From: an uncultured Pigmentiphaga sp.
GTDB taxonomy: Bacteria; Pseudomonadota; Gammaproteobacteria; Burkholderiales; Burkholderiaceae_B
Assembly: GCA_937891425.1 (NCBI GenBank)
Contig: CALAGD010000082.1
Span: 1-8,246 of the forward strand
Length of the DNA: 8,246 nucleotides
Direction: 5' to 3'
A model generated the notes under the pieces. The model had not been told where the DNA came from, ran no database searches, and saw only the letters and a program-made list of their open reading frames with translations. Positions 1-5,998 of this stretch are shown one piece after another; positions within the stretch are counted from its first letter, which is position 1; the number at the start of each line of letters is the position of its first letter. Position numbers and translations under genes: made by a program.

Positions 1-1
1 C

Positions 2-598
2 GCTCACCCGCAGGCCCACCGTGAACCTGGCTACGAGGAAGGCCACATAAGTGACGTGGTATTCCGCCTCGAGGACCAGCCGCTCGACCTCATCGACCAT
101 GACCTCGACGTTGCCTTCCGTATTACCGACGAGCCTCCGCCCGGGCTGGTGGGGCGACGGCTGATGCGCATCGAACACATCATCTGTGCCAGTCCTGCTT
201 ACCTGGAGTTGCACGGCATGCCCGCGCACCCACTGGAGCTGAAGCAGCACAGCTGCATCACGTTGAGCGAGGAGCCGGCCGACGCGCGCTGGCATTTCTC
301 AAAGGACGGCAAGCATCTGCATGTGGACGTGCAGGGTCGCTATGCGGCCAACCACACCGCGTTGCGCCTCGATGCGGTACTCAGCAACCTGGGCATAGGC
401 AGCCTGCCGCTCTTCATTGCCGAGCACGCACTGAAATCCGGACAAGTGGTGCAAGTGCTGCCCGACTGGACCTTCAAGACCAACTACCACGGTGATGTGT
501 GGATGCTGTACGCTCCGATCCGCCACCTTGCACCCCGCATCCGCGTGTTCGTGGATTTCATGGTGAACCGCCTGATTGCGCAAAGGCCGGAGCGCTGA
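2..598 (+). CDS. LysR-type transcriptional regulator, C-terminal effector-binding part (5' end outside window)
   Basis: Partial gene whose start and helix-turn-helix half lie left of the window. The visible part matches the periplasmic-binding-protein-like effector domain of LysR-type regulators. It has the strand and turn 'LEDQPLDLIDHDLDVAFRI', then 'GLVGRRLMRIEHIICASPAYLELHGMPAHPLEL' (the usual 'L....r.lvASPaYL...G.P..P.dL' hinge), 'GIGSLPLFIAEHALKSGQVVQVLPDW', and the end 'VWMLYAPIRHLAPRIRVFVDFMV'. The last two are typical of the LysR C-terminus. The stop is TGA at 596-598, 12 nt from the stop of the converging lipoprotein gene. The frame is open back to base 2, but the residues encoded by about 2-55 do not look like the usual LysR stretch, so the gene could be frameshifted there (see findings). 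A GTG at 56 could be mistaken for a start, but the domain would then lack its N-terminal half. Effector and targets are unknown. Confidence 0.8.
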   Translation, partial: AHPQAHREPGYEEGHISDVVFRLEDQPLDLIDHDLDVAFRITDEPPPGLVGRRLMRIEHIICASPAYLELHGMPAHPLELKQHSCITLSEEPADARWHFSKDGKHLHVDVQGRYAANHTALRLDAVLSNLGIGSLPLFIAEHALKSGQVVQVLPDWTFKTNYHGDVWMLYAPIRHLAPRIRVFVDFMVNRLIAQRPER

Positions 599-610
599 GC
601 CTGCGCATGA

Positions 611-1132
611 CTACATTTCACGCAGGTTGGGGTCGTACATGGGGTCGGGCCCGGGGTGGTGGCGTGTGACATGTCCGGCCGGGTCGAAATAAACGTGCAT
701 GAGGGAATTCCATACGCCTCCTTGCCTGTAGCTGTACGACCACACGGTGTGTACGTTGTTGCCCCAGCCGACGCCGGTAATGTCGGCGGGAGGGCCCCAT
801 GTGCATCGCACCTGGTCGATGTGCCAGGTGCCTTGCCGCAGCCGATCGAATGATTCGTCGGTCAGTACCTGCTCGAGGCCGGTCGTGGTGTTGTCGGGCC
901 GAACTTCGGTTGCCCAGGACGCCTGGAAGAACGGCTGCCCCGACCACACCCAGCGTTCGCCACCGCCCGGCAGCGGGCAGGTGACGTCCGGCGTGCCCAT
1001 GGCGCGCAGCATTTCGGTGGAAGTGGTGCCATCTGGCAGTTGCTCTTCGAGCGTGGTGCAGCCCGTAGTCAGCATGGCGGTCGTGGCAATGCATGCCAGA
1101 CCCTGCAGGTAAGTGGCGCGCCGTGCATTCAT
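611..1132 (-). CDS. Putative outer-membrane lipoprotein with two BamE/SmpA-like modules
   Basis: Predicted protein of 173 residues, probably a lipoprotein. It has a short basic N-terminus (MNARR), a hydrophobic stretch and a lipobox ending at Cys25 (LTTGC). The Leu sits at -4 and Thr at -3, which is permitted but not ideal. After the Cys there are two segments of similar layout. Residues about 40-110 run from 'MLRAMGTPDVTCPLPGGGERWVWSG' to 'FDRLRQG'. Residues about 115-165 hold 'DQVRCTWGPPADI', 'TVWSYSY' and 'MHVYFDPAGHVTRHHPG'. Each has a 'G.P' element followed by a Trp-rich strand, the pattern of small SmpA/OmlA/BamE folds that bind at the inner face of the outer membrane; this homology is inference. 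The start is ATG at 1132. A strong GGAGGT lies only 3 nt upstream, unusually close. The gene converges on the LysR gene. No confident promoter is visible upstream. Function unknown. Confidence 0.75.
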   Translation of the reverse strand: MNARRATYLQGLACIATTAMLTTGCTTLEEQLPDGTTSTEMLRAMGTPDVTCPLPGGGERWVWSGQPFFQASWATEVRPDNTTTGLEQVLTDESFDRLRQGTWHIDQVRCTWGPPADITGVGWGNNVHTVWSYSYRQGGVWNSLMHVYFDPAGHVTRHHPGPDPMYDPNLREM

Positions 1133-1452
1133 GGGACCTCCGCAGACTGACGCCGGTTTGCAATTGCGGGTGGGTGGGATGTGGTGGAAACTTTAACGCA
1201 TGATGTTCGTCGTGCGCAGGCGCCGCGCATCCCGCAACGTTGGGTCACGCACATGTCGGGGGTGCAGGCCACCCGTTGCACGTTGCCGATACCGCGCGAG
1301 GAACCTCGGCAGGCCTCCGTCTGCGGCGCCGTGCAGAAGCGGGCATGGTCAGGCGGGCGGTCGAACATTGCCGATCGCACGCCGGTGCGCCAGCAGCCCC
1401 GACGGCGTGACGCTGGTCGGACCCGGCGCGATGATGACGTCGACCCATGGCG
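1133..1452. other. Gene-free stretch between the lipoprotein gene and the VOC gene
   Basis: About 320 nt without a supportable gene. Short open readings exist on both strands, but they are Arg/Pro/Cys-rich, lack Shine-Dalgarno sequences and have no recognisable domain. The region must hold the promoter of the lipoprotein gene (reading left), but no good -35/-10 pair was found. An 8-bp palindrome GCAATTGC lies at 1160-1167. No U-tailed hairpin was found just after the VOC stop codon at 1453, so the end of the minus-strand cluster is not marked by an obvious intrinsic terminator. Confidence 0.5.
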
Positions 1453-1995
1453 TCAAGAACCAAGCTTCTGGCTGAACTGGTCTCGCCATGCCTCCATGGG
1501 CATGAATGTGGGGTCGGCCCTTACGATGCGCTCCGTCTCGGCCCAGATCACGTCATCGGGCTGGTCGAGGTCGAGTGGGTCGCCATGCGGCTGCGACACA
1601 TGCCAGGGAGTGTCGAGGTACACCTCGACGGTGTTTTCCTCGGGATCGAGGAAATAGATGGAGAGTGCGTTGCCGTGGTTCAGCCCGCGCATCTGGGTGG
1701 CGCCGTTTTCCAGCGCGCGACGGCGTGCTTCGCGCAGGTCGTCGATCGTCTGGACCTTGAACGAAATCTGCATGATGGTGCTGGGCGTTCCCGGCTGGCG
1801 GTTCTGTGCGAAGGCCAGCTGGTGGTGCTGCTCGGGGTTCCTGCTGAGAAACGCCAGCATGAACGGAAAGGTATTGCCCGGGCCCATGTCGGTAACCACC
1901 AGGCCGAAAACCTTGGTGTAGAAGTCGATCATCCGGTGGATGTCGATGCACGCAATGCCGAAATGTGCTGCAAAGGGTGAGTAAGTACTGCTCAT
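1453..1995 (-). CDS. VOC-fold protein (glyoxalase/extradiol dioxygenase-like)
   Basis: Predicted 180-residue protein of the vicinal-oxygen-chelate superfamily, which covers glyoxalases, extradiol dioxygenases and related metalloenzymes. Module one opens with 'HFGIACIDIHRMIDFYTKVFGLVVTDMG' (residues 11-38) and runs to 'HHQLAF' (57-62). Module two spans 'QISFKVQTIDDLREARRRALENG' (76-98) to 'HGNALSIYFLDPEENTVEVYLDTPW' (107-131). Candidate metal ligands are His11, His57 or His58, His107 and Glu124; the exact set cannot be fixed without a structure. The tail 'DTPWHVSQPHGDPLDLDQPDDVIW' resembles extradiol dioxygenase-like proteins. Start ATG at 1995 is chosen because GAGGG lies 8 nt upstream and the domain begins 10 residues later. 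The open frame continues 41 codons further upstream but that part has no domain character. This is the last gene of the minus-strand cluster. Possible roles are ring cleavage, isomerisation or lyase chemistry on the imported compound. Confidence 0.85.
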   Translation of the reverse strand: MSSTYSPFAAHFGIACIDIHRMIDFYTKVFGLVVTDMGPGNTFPFMLAFLSRNPEQHHQLAFAQNRQPGTPSTIMQISFKVQTIDDLREARRRALENGATQMRGLNHGNALSIYFLDPEENTVEVYLDTPWHVSQPHGDPLDLDQPDDVIWAETERIVRADPTFMPMEAWRDQFSQKLGS

Positions 1996-2025
1996 GGCCG
2001 AGACCCTCGGAGGAGTGTGGTTGAT

Positions 2026-2049
2026 GCGCCGCCGTCCCCGCGGCGGCGC
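2026..2049 (-). repeat. Perfect GC-rich inverted repeat between the Bug and VOC genes
   Basis: GCGCCGCCG (2026-2034) and its exact reverse complement CGGCGGCGC (2041-2049) frame a 6-nt loop. In the minus-strand mRNA this gives a very stable 9-bp all-G/C stem 26 nt after the Bug stop codon and about 30 nt before the VOC start. No U-run follows, so it is not a canonical intrinsic terminator. A role as RNA stabiliser or processing element that keeps more receptor mRNA than enzyme mRNA is inference. Confidence 0.7.
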
Positions 2050-2075
2050 GAACCGCTGTTCGCAGTGATTGTGCG

Positions 2076-3053
2076 TTACTGTTGCTTGATGCCGGCGCCC
2101 TTGACAACGTCCGTCCACTTGGCCAGTTCGGAGCGCACCATGGCATCCATCTGCTCAGGGGTGCTGCCGCGGGCCACACCTCCCATGTCGGCCAGCCGCT
2201 TTTGCACTTGAGGCACCTTGAGGGCATCCTGGACCGCAGAATTGAGCGTCTCGATCACCGGGCGCGGTGTGCCGGCTGGCGCCATCAGGCCAGCCCACGA
2301 GGTGACTTCATAGCCGGGCACGCCCTGTTCAGCGACGGTGGGCAGCTCGGGCAGTCCCGGCCAGCGGTCGCTGCCGGTGGTAGCCAGGGCGCGCAGTTTG
2401 CCCGCCTGGATATTCGGCATGACTGCGGTGGGCGGGGCTATGATGAACGGGATTTCGCCGCCGAGCAGGGCAGTCACCGATGCCGCGTCGCCACGATACG
2501 GCACATGCAGCAGGTCGACGTTGGCCATGCGGCTCAGCAGTTCACCGGCCAGGTGGTGGGTGGAGCCGACGCCTGCCGTGCCGTATGAAATTGCCTTCGG
2601 ATTGGCGCGTGCCGCGTTCAGGACGTCGGCGAGGTTCTTGTACGGCGAGTCGGCCCGCGTGACGAGCAGGAATGGGAAGAAGGTAATCGTCGACACCATC
2701 GAATAGTCGTCAGCGGCACGGTAAGGCGGTTTGTCGTAGAGCGCGGCTGCCACAGCGTGTCCCCCGGTAGCAAGCAGCAGGGTATAGCCGTCGGGGTTGG
2801 CATGGGCCACCGCCCCCGAGGCGATGGTGCCGCCTGCTCCCGTCATCGCTTCCACGATGAACGACTGGTTGAGCGTCTTGGCGAGTTCGTTGCCAATGAG
2901 GCGTGCGATGGTGTCGGCATTGCCGCCCGCGGCGAAGCCCTGGACGATGCGTACCGGCTTGTTCGGATACGTCTGTGACGTCTGTGCCAGGGCCGCCTGG
3001 CCGAATGCCAGACCCAGTGCCACGCCGGCAGTAACCAGAATGCGATGCAACAT
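2076..3053 (-). CDS. Bug-family (TctC-like) periplasmic tripartite tricarboxylate transporter substrate-binding protein
   Basis: Predicted 325-residue precursor of a Bug-type receptor, a family abundant in Bordetella relatives. Bug proteins bind carboxylates, amino acids or nicotinate-like ligands in the periplasm and may hand them to a TctA/TctB permease. The signal peptide is residues 1-23, with cleavage expected after 'ALA'. The mature part starts 'QTSQTYPNKPVRIVQGFAAG'. Family marks are 'GFAAGGNADTIARLIG' (39-54), the loop 'AMTGAGGTIASGAVA' (69-83), 'YGTAGVGSTHHLAGELL' (157-173) and 'LLHVPYRGDAASVTALLGGEI' (181-201). Start ATG at 3053 is preferred over an in-frame ATG at 3068 because GGGGGAG lies 6 nt upstream of it and inside the longer version. 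The length is normal for the family. No membrane partners are in the window, so it probably shares a permease encoded elsewhere. Ligand unknown; a carboxylate is likely from context. Confidence 0.93.
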   Translation of the reverse strand: MLHRILVTAGVALGLAFGQAALAQTSQTYPNKPVRIVQGFAAGGNADTIARLIGNELAKTLNQSFIVEAMTGAGGTIASGAVAHANPDGYTLLLATGGHAVAAALYDKPPYRAADDYSMVSTITFFPFLLVTRADSPYKNLADVLNAARANPKAISYGTAGVGSTHHLAGELLSRMANVDLLHVPYRGDAASVTALLGGEIPFIIAPPTAVMPNIQAGKLRALATTGSDRWPGLPELPTVAEQGVPGYEVTSWAGLMAPAGTPRPVIETLNSAVQDALKVPQVQKRLADMGGVARGSTPEQMDAMVRSELAKWTDVVKGAGIKQQ

Positions 3054-3162
3054 GTGTGTCTCCCCCATGTAATCATGTTCATGATGGTGTTGGTGGCCAT
3101 GACTGATTCCCGGCCGGGCAGGTTGCCTGGTGGCAAACCTGGTGTCATTGCCGGCAAGCTAT

Positions 3163-3200
3163 TGTCATGACATTTTGCAGGTACTTTATATGTTCTGACA
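3163..3200. promoter_or_regulatory. Candidate operator pair upstream of the Bug gene
   Basis: Two TGT-N4-ACA dyads lie 28 bp apart centre to centre. TGTCATGACA (3163-3172) is a perfect 10-bp palindrome, and TGTTCTGACA (3191-3200) is imperfect. Each overlaps one hexamer of the candidate promoter for the Bug gene. FadR/FCD-type GntR proteins commonly bind short GT...AC dyads, and such a regulator is encoded in the same cluster, so it is the obvious candidate. That link is inference. Confidence 0.35.
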
Positions 3201-3201
3201 A
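3172..3201 (-). promoter_or_regulatory. Candidate sigma-70 promoter for the Bug (and VOC) genes
   Basis: Read on the minus strand, TTGTCA (3201-3196, 5 of 6 to TTGACA) is followed after 18 nt by CAAAAT (3177-3172, 4 of 6 to TATAAT). The stretch is AT-rich within GC-rich surroundings and sits in the only long gap (about 210 nt) inside the cluster. It would give the receptor its own transcript with a leader of about 110 nt. That leader contains ATCATG-tt-CATGAT (3072-3085), a short inverted repeat close to the ribosome binding site. Confidence 0.4.
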
Positions 3202-3264
3202 ATTCGGCAATTCGGGCATGGAAGTTGCGGTGTTCCTCCTTCAGGGCGGGCTGGCGGCCCCGGA

Positions 3265-4116
3265 TCATTCCTGCATGATGATGGGATTGCGCAGCACGCC
3301 GATGCCGTCGATCTCCACTTCGCAGACATCGCCAGGCTTCATGAAACGGGGTGGTTTGCGCGTGAAACCGGAGCCGGCGGGCGTGCCGGTCACGATGACG
3401 TCGCCGGGCACCAGCGTGACGATCGTGGAGATGTAATTGATCAGGCGTGGAATGCCGAAGATCATCTGGCTGGTGTCGCCGTCCTGTACCACTTCGCCAT
3501 TGAGGCGCGTCTGTATCCTGAGCGGGCGTGCCGGATCGATCTCATCGGCAGTCACTAGCCACGGGCCAAACCCGCCCGTGCCTTCGAAGTTCTTGCCAGA
3601 CGCGATCTGCCGGGCATGAGCCTGCCAGTCGCGCACGCTGCCGTCGTTGTAACAGGCGTATCCGGCCACGTATTCATATGCCTGGTCTTCCGGAATGCGG
3701 CGACCGGCCTTGCCGATGACGACCGCGAGCTCGCCTTCCCAGTCAAGCGCATTCGACTCTTTCGGGTGGACGATGGGAGCGTTGTGGGCGGCTTGCGAGC
3801 GCCAGGTGCGCAGGAACAGGGGCGGGTAGGCGGGCAGATCGGCCTGGCTGACCGCTTGTGCCTGTGTCGGGTCGAGGTAATTGCGCAGGACGCACACGAT
3901 TTTTTCAGGACGGGGTATGACGGGCAGCAGTGCGACCTGATCCAGGCGCAGCGTGGGTGCCGCCGGCAGGTAGGTGTCGCGGTGCTGGAACGCCGGGCTG
4001 CCCAGGAACTCGGCCAGCGTGGCATAGCCGGTGCGGCTGGCAAGATCGGCGATGTGCTCGCCCATTACCGCGCCCCATGACTCCGTACCACCATGCACGT
4101 ATGAAATGAGCTTCAT
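3265..4116 (-). CDS. Fumarylacetoacetate hydrolase (FAH)-family protein
   Basis: Predicted 283-residue protein of the FAH superfamily, whose members hydrolyse, decarboxylate, hydrate or isomerise beta-keto and enol acids using Mg2+ or Mn2+ in the cytoplasm. The metal-site motif 'ALDWEGELAVVIGKAGRRI' supplies Glu127 and Glu129, and 'YACYNDGSVRDWQ' supplies Asp158. Further family marks are 'GKNFEGTGGFGPWLVTADEI' (174-193), 'LNGEVVQDGDTSQMIF' (205-220) and 'LVPGDVIVTGTPAGSGF' (235-251). In the lid, the usual 'NY.DH..E' appears as 'NYLDPTQAQA' (79-88), so the His and Glu of the catalytic dyad known from FAHD1-like acylpyruvases are absent. Start ATG at 4116 is backed by GGAGGAG 8 nt upstream and fits the family N-terminus; a longer frame starting at 4158 has no such support. 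It lies 64 nt after the GntR gene. The exact reaction is not assignable. Confidence 0.9.
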   Translation of the reverse strand: MKLISYVHGGTESWGAVMGEHIADLASRTGYATLAEFLGSPAFQHRDTYLPAAPTLRLDQVALLPVIPRPEKIVCVLRNYLDPTQAQAVSQADLPAYPPLFLRTWRSQAAHNAPIVHPKESNALDWEGELAVVIGKAGRRIPEDQAYEYVAGYACYNDGSVRDWQAHARQIASGKNFEGTGGFGPWLVTADEIDPARPLRIQTRLNGEVVQDGDTSQMIFGIPRLINYISTIVTLVPGDVIVTGTPAGSGFTRKPPRFMKPGDVCEVEIDGIGVLRNPIIMQE

Positions 4117-4136
4117 CGAGGTTTCTCCTCCACCTT

Positions 4137-4156
4137 GTGGGCCGGCGTGGGCCGGC
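4137..4156. repeat. Perfect tandem duplication of a 10-mer between the GntR and FAH genes
   Basis: GTGGGCCGGC occurs twice back to back (4137-4146 and 4147-4156). Each copy contains the 6-bp palindrome GCCGGC, so the pair can also fold as a 6-bp stem with a 4-nt loop. It lies just upstream of the FAH ribosome binding site in the minus-strand transcript. It could be a replication-slippage product or a small structure affecting FAH translation. Confidence 0.65.
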
Positions 4157-4180
4157 ACGTTCGTTGATTCCCGTTCCAGA

Positions 4181-4900
4181 TCAATGGTCGGTTACGCCCA
4201 GGTGCTCGAACCGCGTGCGCAAGGCCTCGCGTACGTTGCGGTCGGTGTGCAGCACATGTTCCACCCAGAGGTTGCGGGCTGTTTCAGCATCGCGCTGCAT
4301 GACCGCCTCGAGGAGGCGCCGGTGATCGTCCGACTTGTAGCGGGGGGTGGTGCGGAACGCCGCCGACACGTGCCGGTAGCGCTCGGCCTGGTCGAACAGG
4401 CTGGCGCTCCAGTCCCTGAGGCGCTCCGATGTACAGGCGCTCAGGATGGTCAGGTGGAATTCGCGGTGCAGTCGGCTCCAGTCGGCGTCGAGCTGCAGGG
4501 GGCCGGGAGGCAGACGCCGTTCGATTTTCTCCAGCCGGTGAAACGACGCTACCACCCTGGCCTCCCACTCGTCGTCGCCGTGCAGCAGCGCATCTTCCAG
4601 AGCTTGTGGGTCGATCAGAACCCTGAGACGGGTGATGTCGGCCAGATCGTCGATGGAGATGGGCGCGACGCGGAATCCGCGCCGCTGATCGGCGCGCACC
4701 AGCCCTTCCTGAGCCAGCCGGCTTAGCGCCTCGCGCAGGGGGCTGCTGGAGAATCCGTACCTGCGCTGCAGTTCTTCGACCTTGAGCTTTTTGCCCGCTA
4801 CCAGCGCTCCGGTGAGTACCTCCTGGCGCAACCGGTGAAAGGCCTGCTCCGTCAGCGGCAGGGGCATGTCGCTGCGGGACTCGCGTTCGTTCATGGTCAT
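4181..4900 (-). CDS. GntR-family regulator, FadR (FCD) subfamily
   Basis: Predicted 239-residue transcription factor. The N-terminal winged helix (about 17-80) has the GntR signature 'LRQEVLTGALVAGKKLKVEELQRRYGFSSSPLREALSRLAQEGLVRADQRRGFRVAP', with 'SPLREAL' as recognition helix and 'RRGF.V' as wing. The C-terminal all-helical FCD domain (about 85-225) carries 'RLRVLIDPQALEDALL', 'DADWSRLHREFHLTILSAC', 'DDHRRLLEAVMQRDAETARNLWVEHV'. The His of 'FH' (149), His193 and His215 match the usual metal or ligand-binding positions, with Asp97 where many members have Glu. Such proteins usually repress catabolic operons and release DNA on binding a pathway acid. The gene lies inside the cluster, 13 nt after the dehydrogenase stop, which suggests autoregulation. 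There are two possible starts, ATG at 4900 and 4894. Neither has a clear Shine-Dalgarno, so translational coupling is likely. Confidence 0.92.
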   Translation of the reverse strand: MTMNERESRSDMPLPLTEQAFHRLRQEVLTGALVAGKKLKVEELQRRYGFSSSPLREALSRLAQEGLVRADQRRGFRVAPISIDDLADITRLRVLIDPQALEDALLHGDDEWEARVVASFHRLEKIERRLPPGPLQLDADWSRLHREFHLTILSACTSERLRDWSASLFDQAERYRHVSAAFRTTPRYKSDDHRRLLEAVMQRDAETARNLWVEHVLHTDRNVREALRTRFEHLGVTDH

Positions 4901-4913
4901 TCGTTCGTAAGGG

Positions 4914-5987
4914 TCAGCAACCGGATGGTGTCGCCCACGAGGCGGGTGGATCGACGTTGAGCTCGCCGGCCAGCTTCAGCAGACGGGCCACCGTGGCAGC
5001 CGGCACCGTAACCCCTGCCTGTTCACTGGCCTGCTGGGCCATGAAGCCGCGCTCGCCGGGCAGCAGGACGCGGTCGAAGCCAGGGGCGGGAGGCAGGTCA
5101 TGAATGGCATTGGCCAGCGCCTGCACCTGCGTGAGGAACGTGTCGCGCTCGCCGAACGCCTCGGGCGAAATGGCCAGTACCGCCCCGTTGAAGCCGCCCG
5201 GCTTGCCGCCGGTCAGCGCCGGCGCGATGTTGGGGTTGCCCGCCAGCAGACTGCACAGTACTTCGATCATGAGCGACAGGCCGGTACCTTTGGGCCCGGC
5301 CATGGGCACGAGCGTGGTCACCTGGTGCGGGTCGGTGGTTTCGGCGCCTTCCGCATCCAGTCCCCATCCACGGGGAATGGGCTGGTTGGCCTCACGTGCG
5401 GCCATGATGCGCCCCAGCGGCACGGCGGCGGTGGACATGTCGAGCAGCATGGGTGGCTGGCCGCCTGGCAGGGGCACGCCGATGGCAAGCGGGTTGGTGG
5501 AAAGCACTTCGCCCTTCGCGCCGTGGTAGCCCATGAGGGGGCGGGAGGCGGTCATGATCAGGCCCACCTTGCCCATTTGCGTAAGCTGCAGGGCGAAATA
5601 GCCGACGGCGCCCGTATGCGAAGTACGCCGGATCGAGCACCAGCCGATGCCGAACTGGTCGGACAGCTCGGCGGCGGTCTGCACGGCACGGTTCATGGCC
5701 ACGGCGCCCGGTGCACGGTTCGCATCGAGCAGGCACACCGCACCGTTGCGCCGCACGACTTCCACTCGGGCGTCGGCGCGTACCGAGCCTTCACGCACCA
5801 TTTCGAGGTAGCGCGGAATGCGCATGACGCCATGGGTGTGCACGCCCCGGGTGTTGGCCCAGACCAGCAGGGCGGCGGTCTCCTCGGCGTGATCGCGTGC
5901 AAAGCCGCCCTTGTGCAGCAGGCTGGTTGCGAAGTCGTGCAGCTGCCGTGCCGAAATGTTGGGATATTTCTGCGATGACGTGGTCAT
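4914..5987 (-). CDS. Malate/L-lactate dehydrogenase-family (Ldh2) NAD(P)-dependent oxidoreductase
   Basis: Predicted 357-residue cytoplasmic enzyme of the family that includes ureidoglycolate dehydrogenase (AllD), sulfolactate/malate dehydrogenases and piperideine-2-carboxylate reductase. These interconvert 2-hydroxy (or 2-amino/imino) acids and 2-oxo acids. Family marks are 'NTRGVHTHGVMRIPRYLEMV' (45-64), including the 'HG..R' active-site His52 and Arg56, then 'SIRRTSHTGAVGYF' (118-131), 'STNPLAIGVPLPGG' (163-176), 'DMSTAA' (183-188), 'IPRGWGLDAEG..TTDP' (204-220), and 'MAGPKGTGLSLMIEVLCSLLAG' (229-250), where most members read 'GGYKGYGL'. Length is normal. Start ATG at 5987 lies 11 nt after the hydrolase stop without a strong Shine-Dalgarno, suggesting coupling. 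Substrate unknown; a 2-hydroxy acid released by the upstream hydrolase or a later step is a reasonable inference. Confidence 0.9.
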   Translation of the reverse strand: MTTSSQKYPNISARQLHDFATSLLHKGGFARDHAEETAALLVWANTRGVHTHGVMRIPRYLEMVREGSVRADARVEVVRRNGAVCLLDANRAPGAVAMNRAVQTAAELSDQFGIGWCSIRRTSHTGAVGYFALQLTQMGKVGLIMTASRPLMGYHGAKGEVLSTNPLAIGVPLPGGQPPMLLDMSTAAVPLGRIMAAREANQPIPRGWGLDAEGAETTDPHQVTTLVPMAGPKGTGLSLMIEVLCSLLAGNPNIAPALTGGKPGGFNGAVLAISPEAFGERDTFLTQVQALANAIHDLPPAPGFDRVLLPGERGFMAQQASEQAGVTVPAATVARLLKLAGELNVDPPASWATPSGC

Positions 5988-5998
5988 GGCGGTGATCG

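Noticed and set aside
598..611. Bidirectional terminator between the convergent LysR and lipoprotein genes
   Set aside because: The 12-nt gap holds no inverted repeat or T-run.
1181..1657. Possible + strand gene in the gap before VOC
   Set aside because: Very Arg/Cys/Ser-rich, no ribosome binding site, and runs into the VOC gene on the opposite strand.
1553..2227. Open reading of 224 codons on the - strand
   Set aside because: Lies in another frame across the VOC gene and the Bug 3' end; Arg/Ser/Pro-rich without motifs.
2076..3053. Complete tripartite tricarboxylate transporter
   Set aside because: Only the periplasmic receptor is present; no TctA- or TctB-like membrane protein is encoded in the window.
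3240..3264. Possible terminator after the FAH gene
   Set aside because: Only a 4-bp GGGC/GCCC pairing can be drawn and no U-tract follows in the minus-strand direction.
5100..5978. Open reading of 292 codons on the + strand
   Set aside because: Antisense to the Ldh2 dehydrogenase gene. Gly/His/Gln-rich with no domain; it is the shadow of a high-GC gene.
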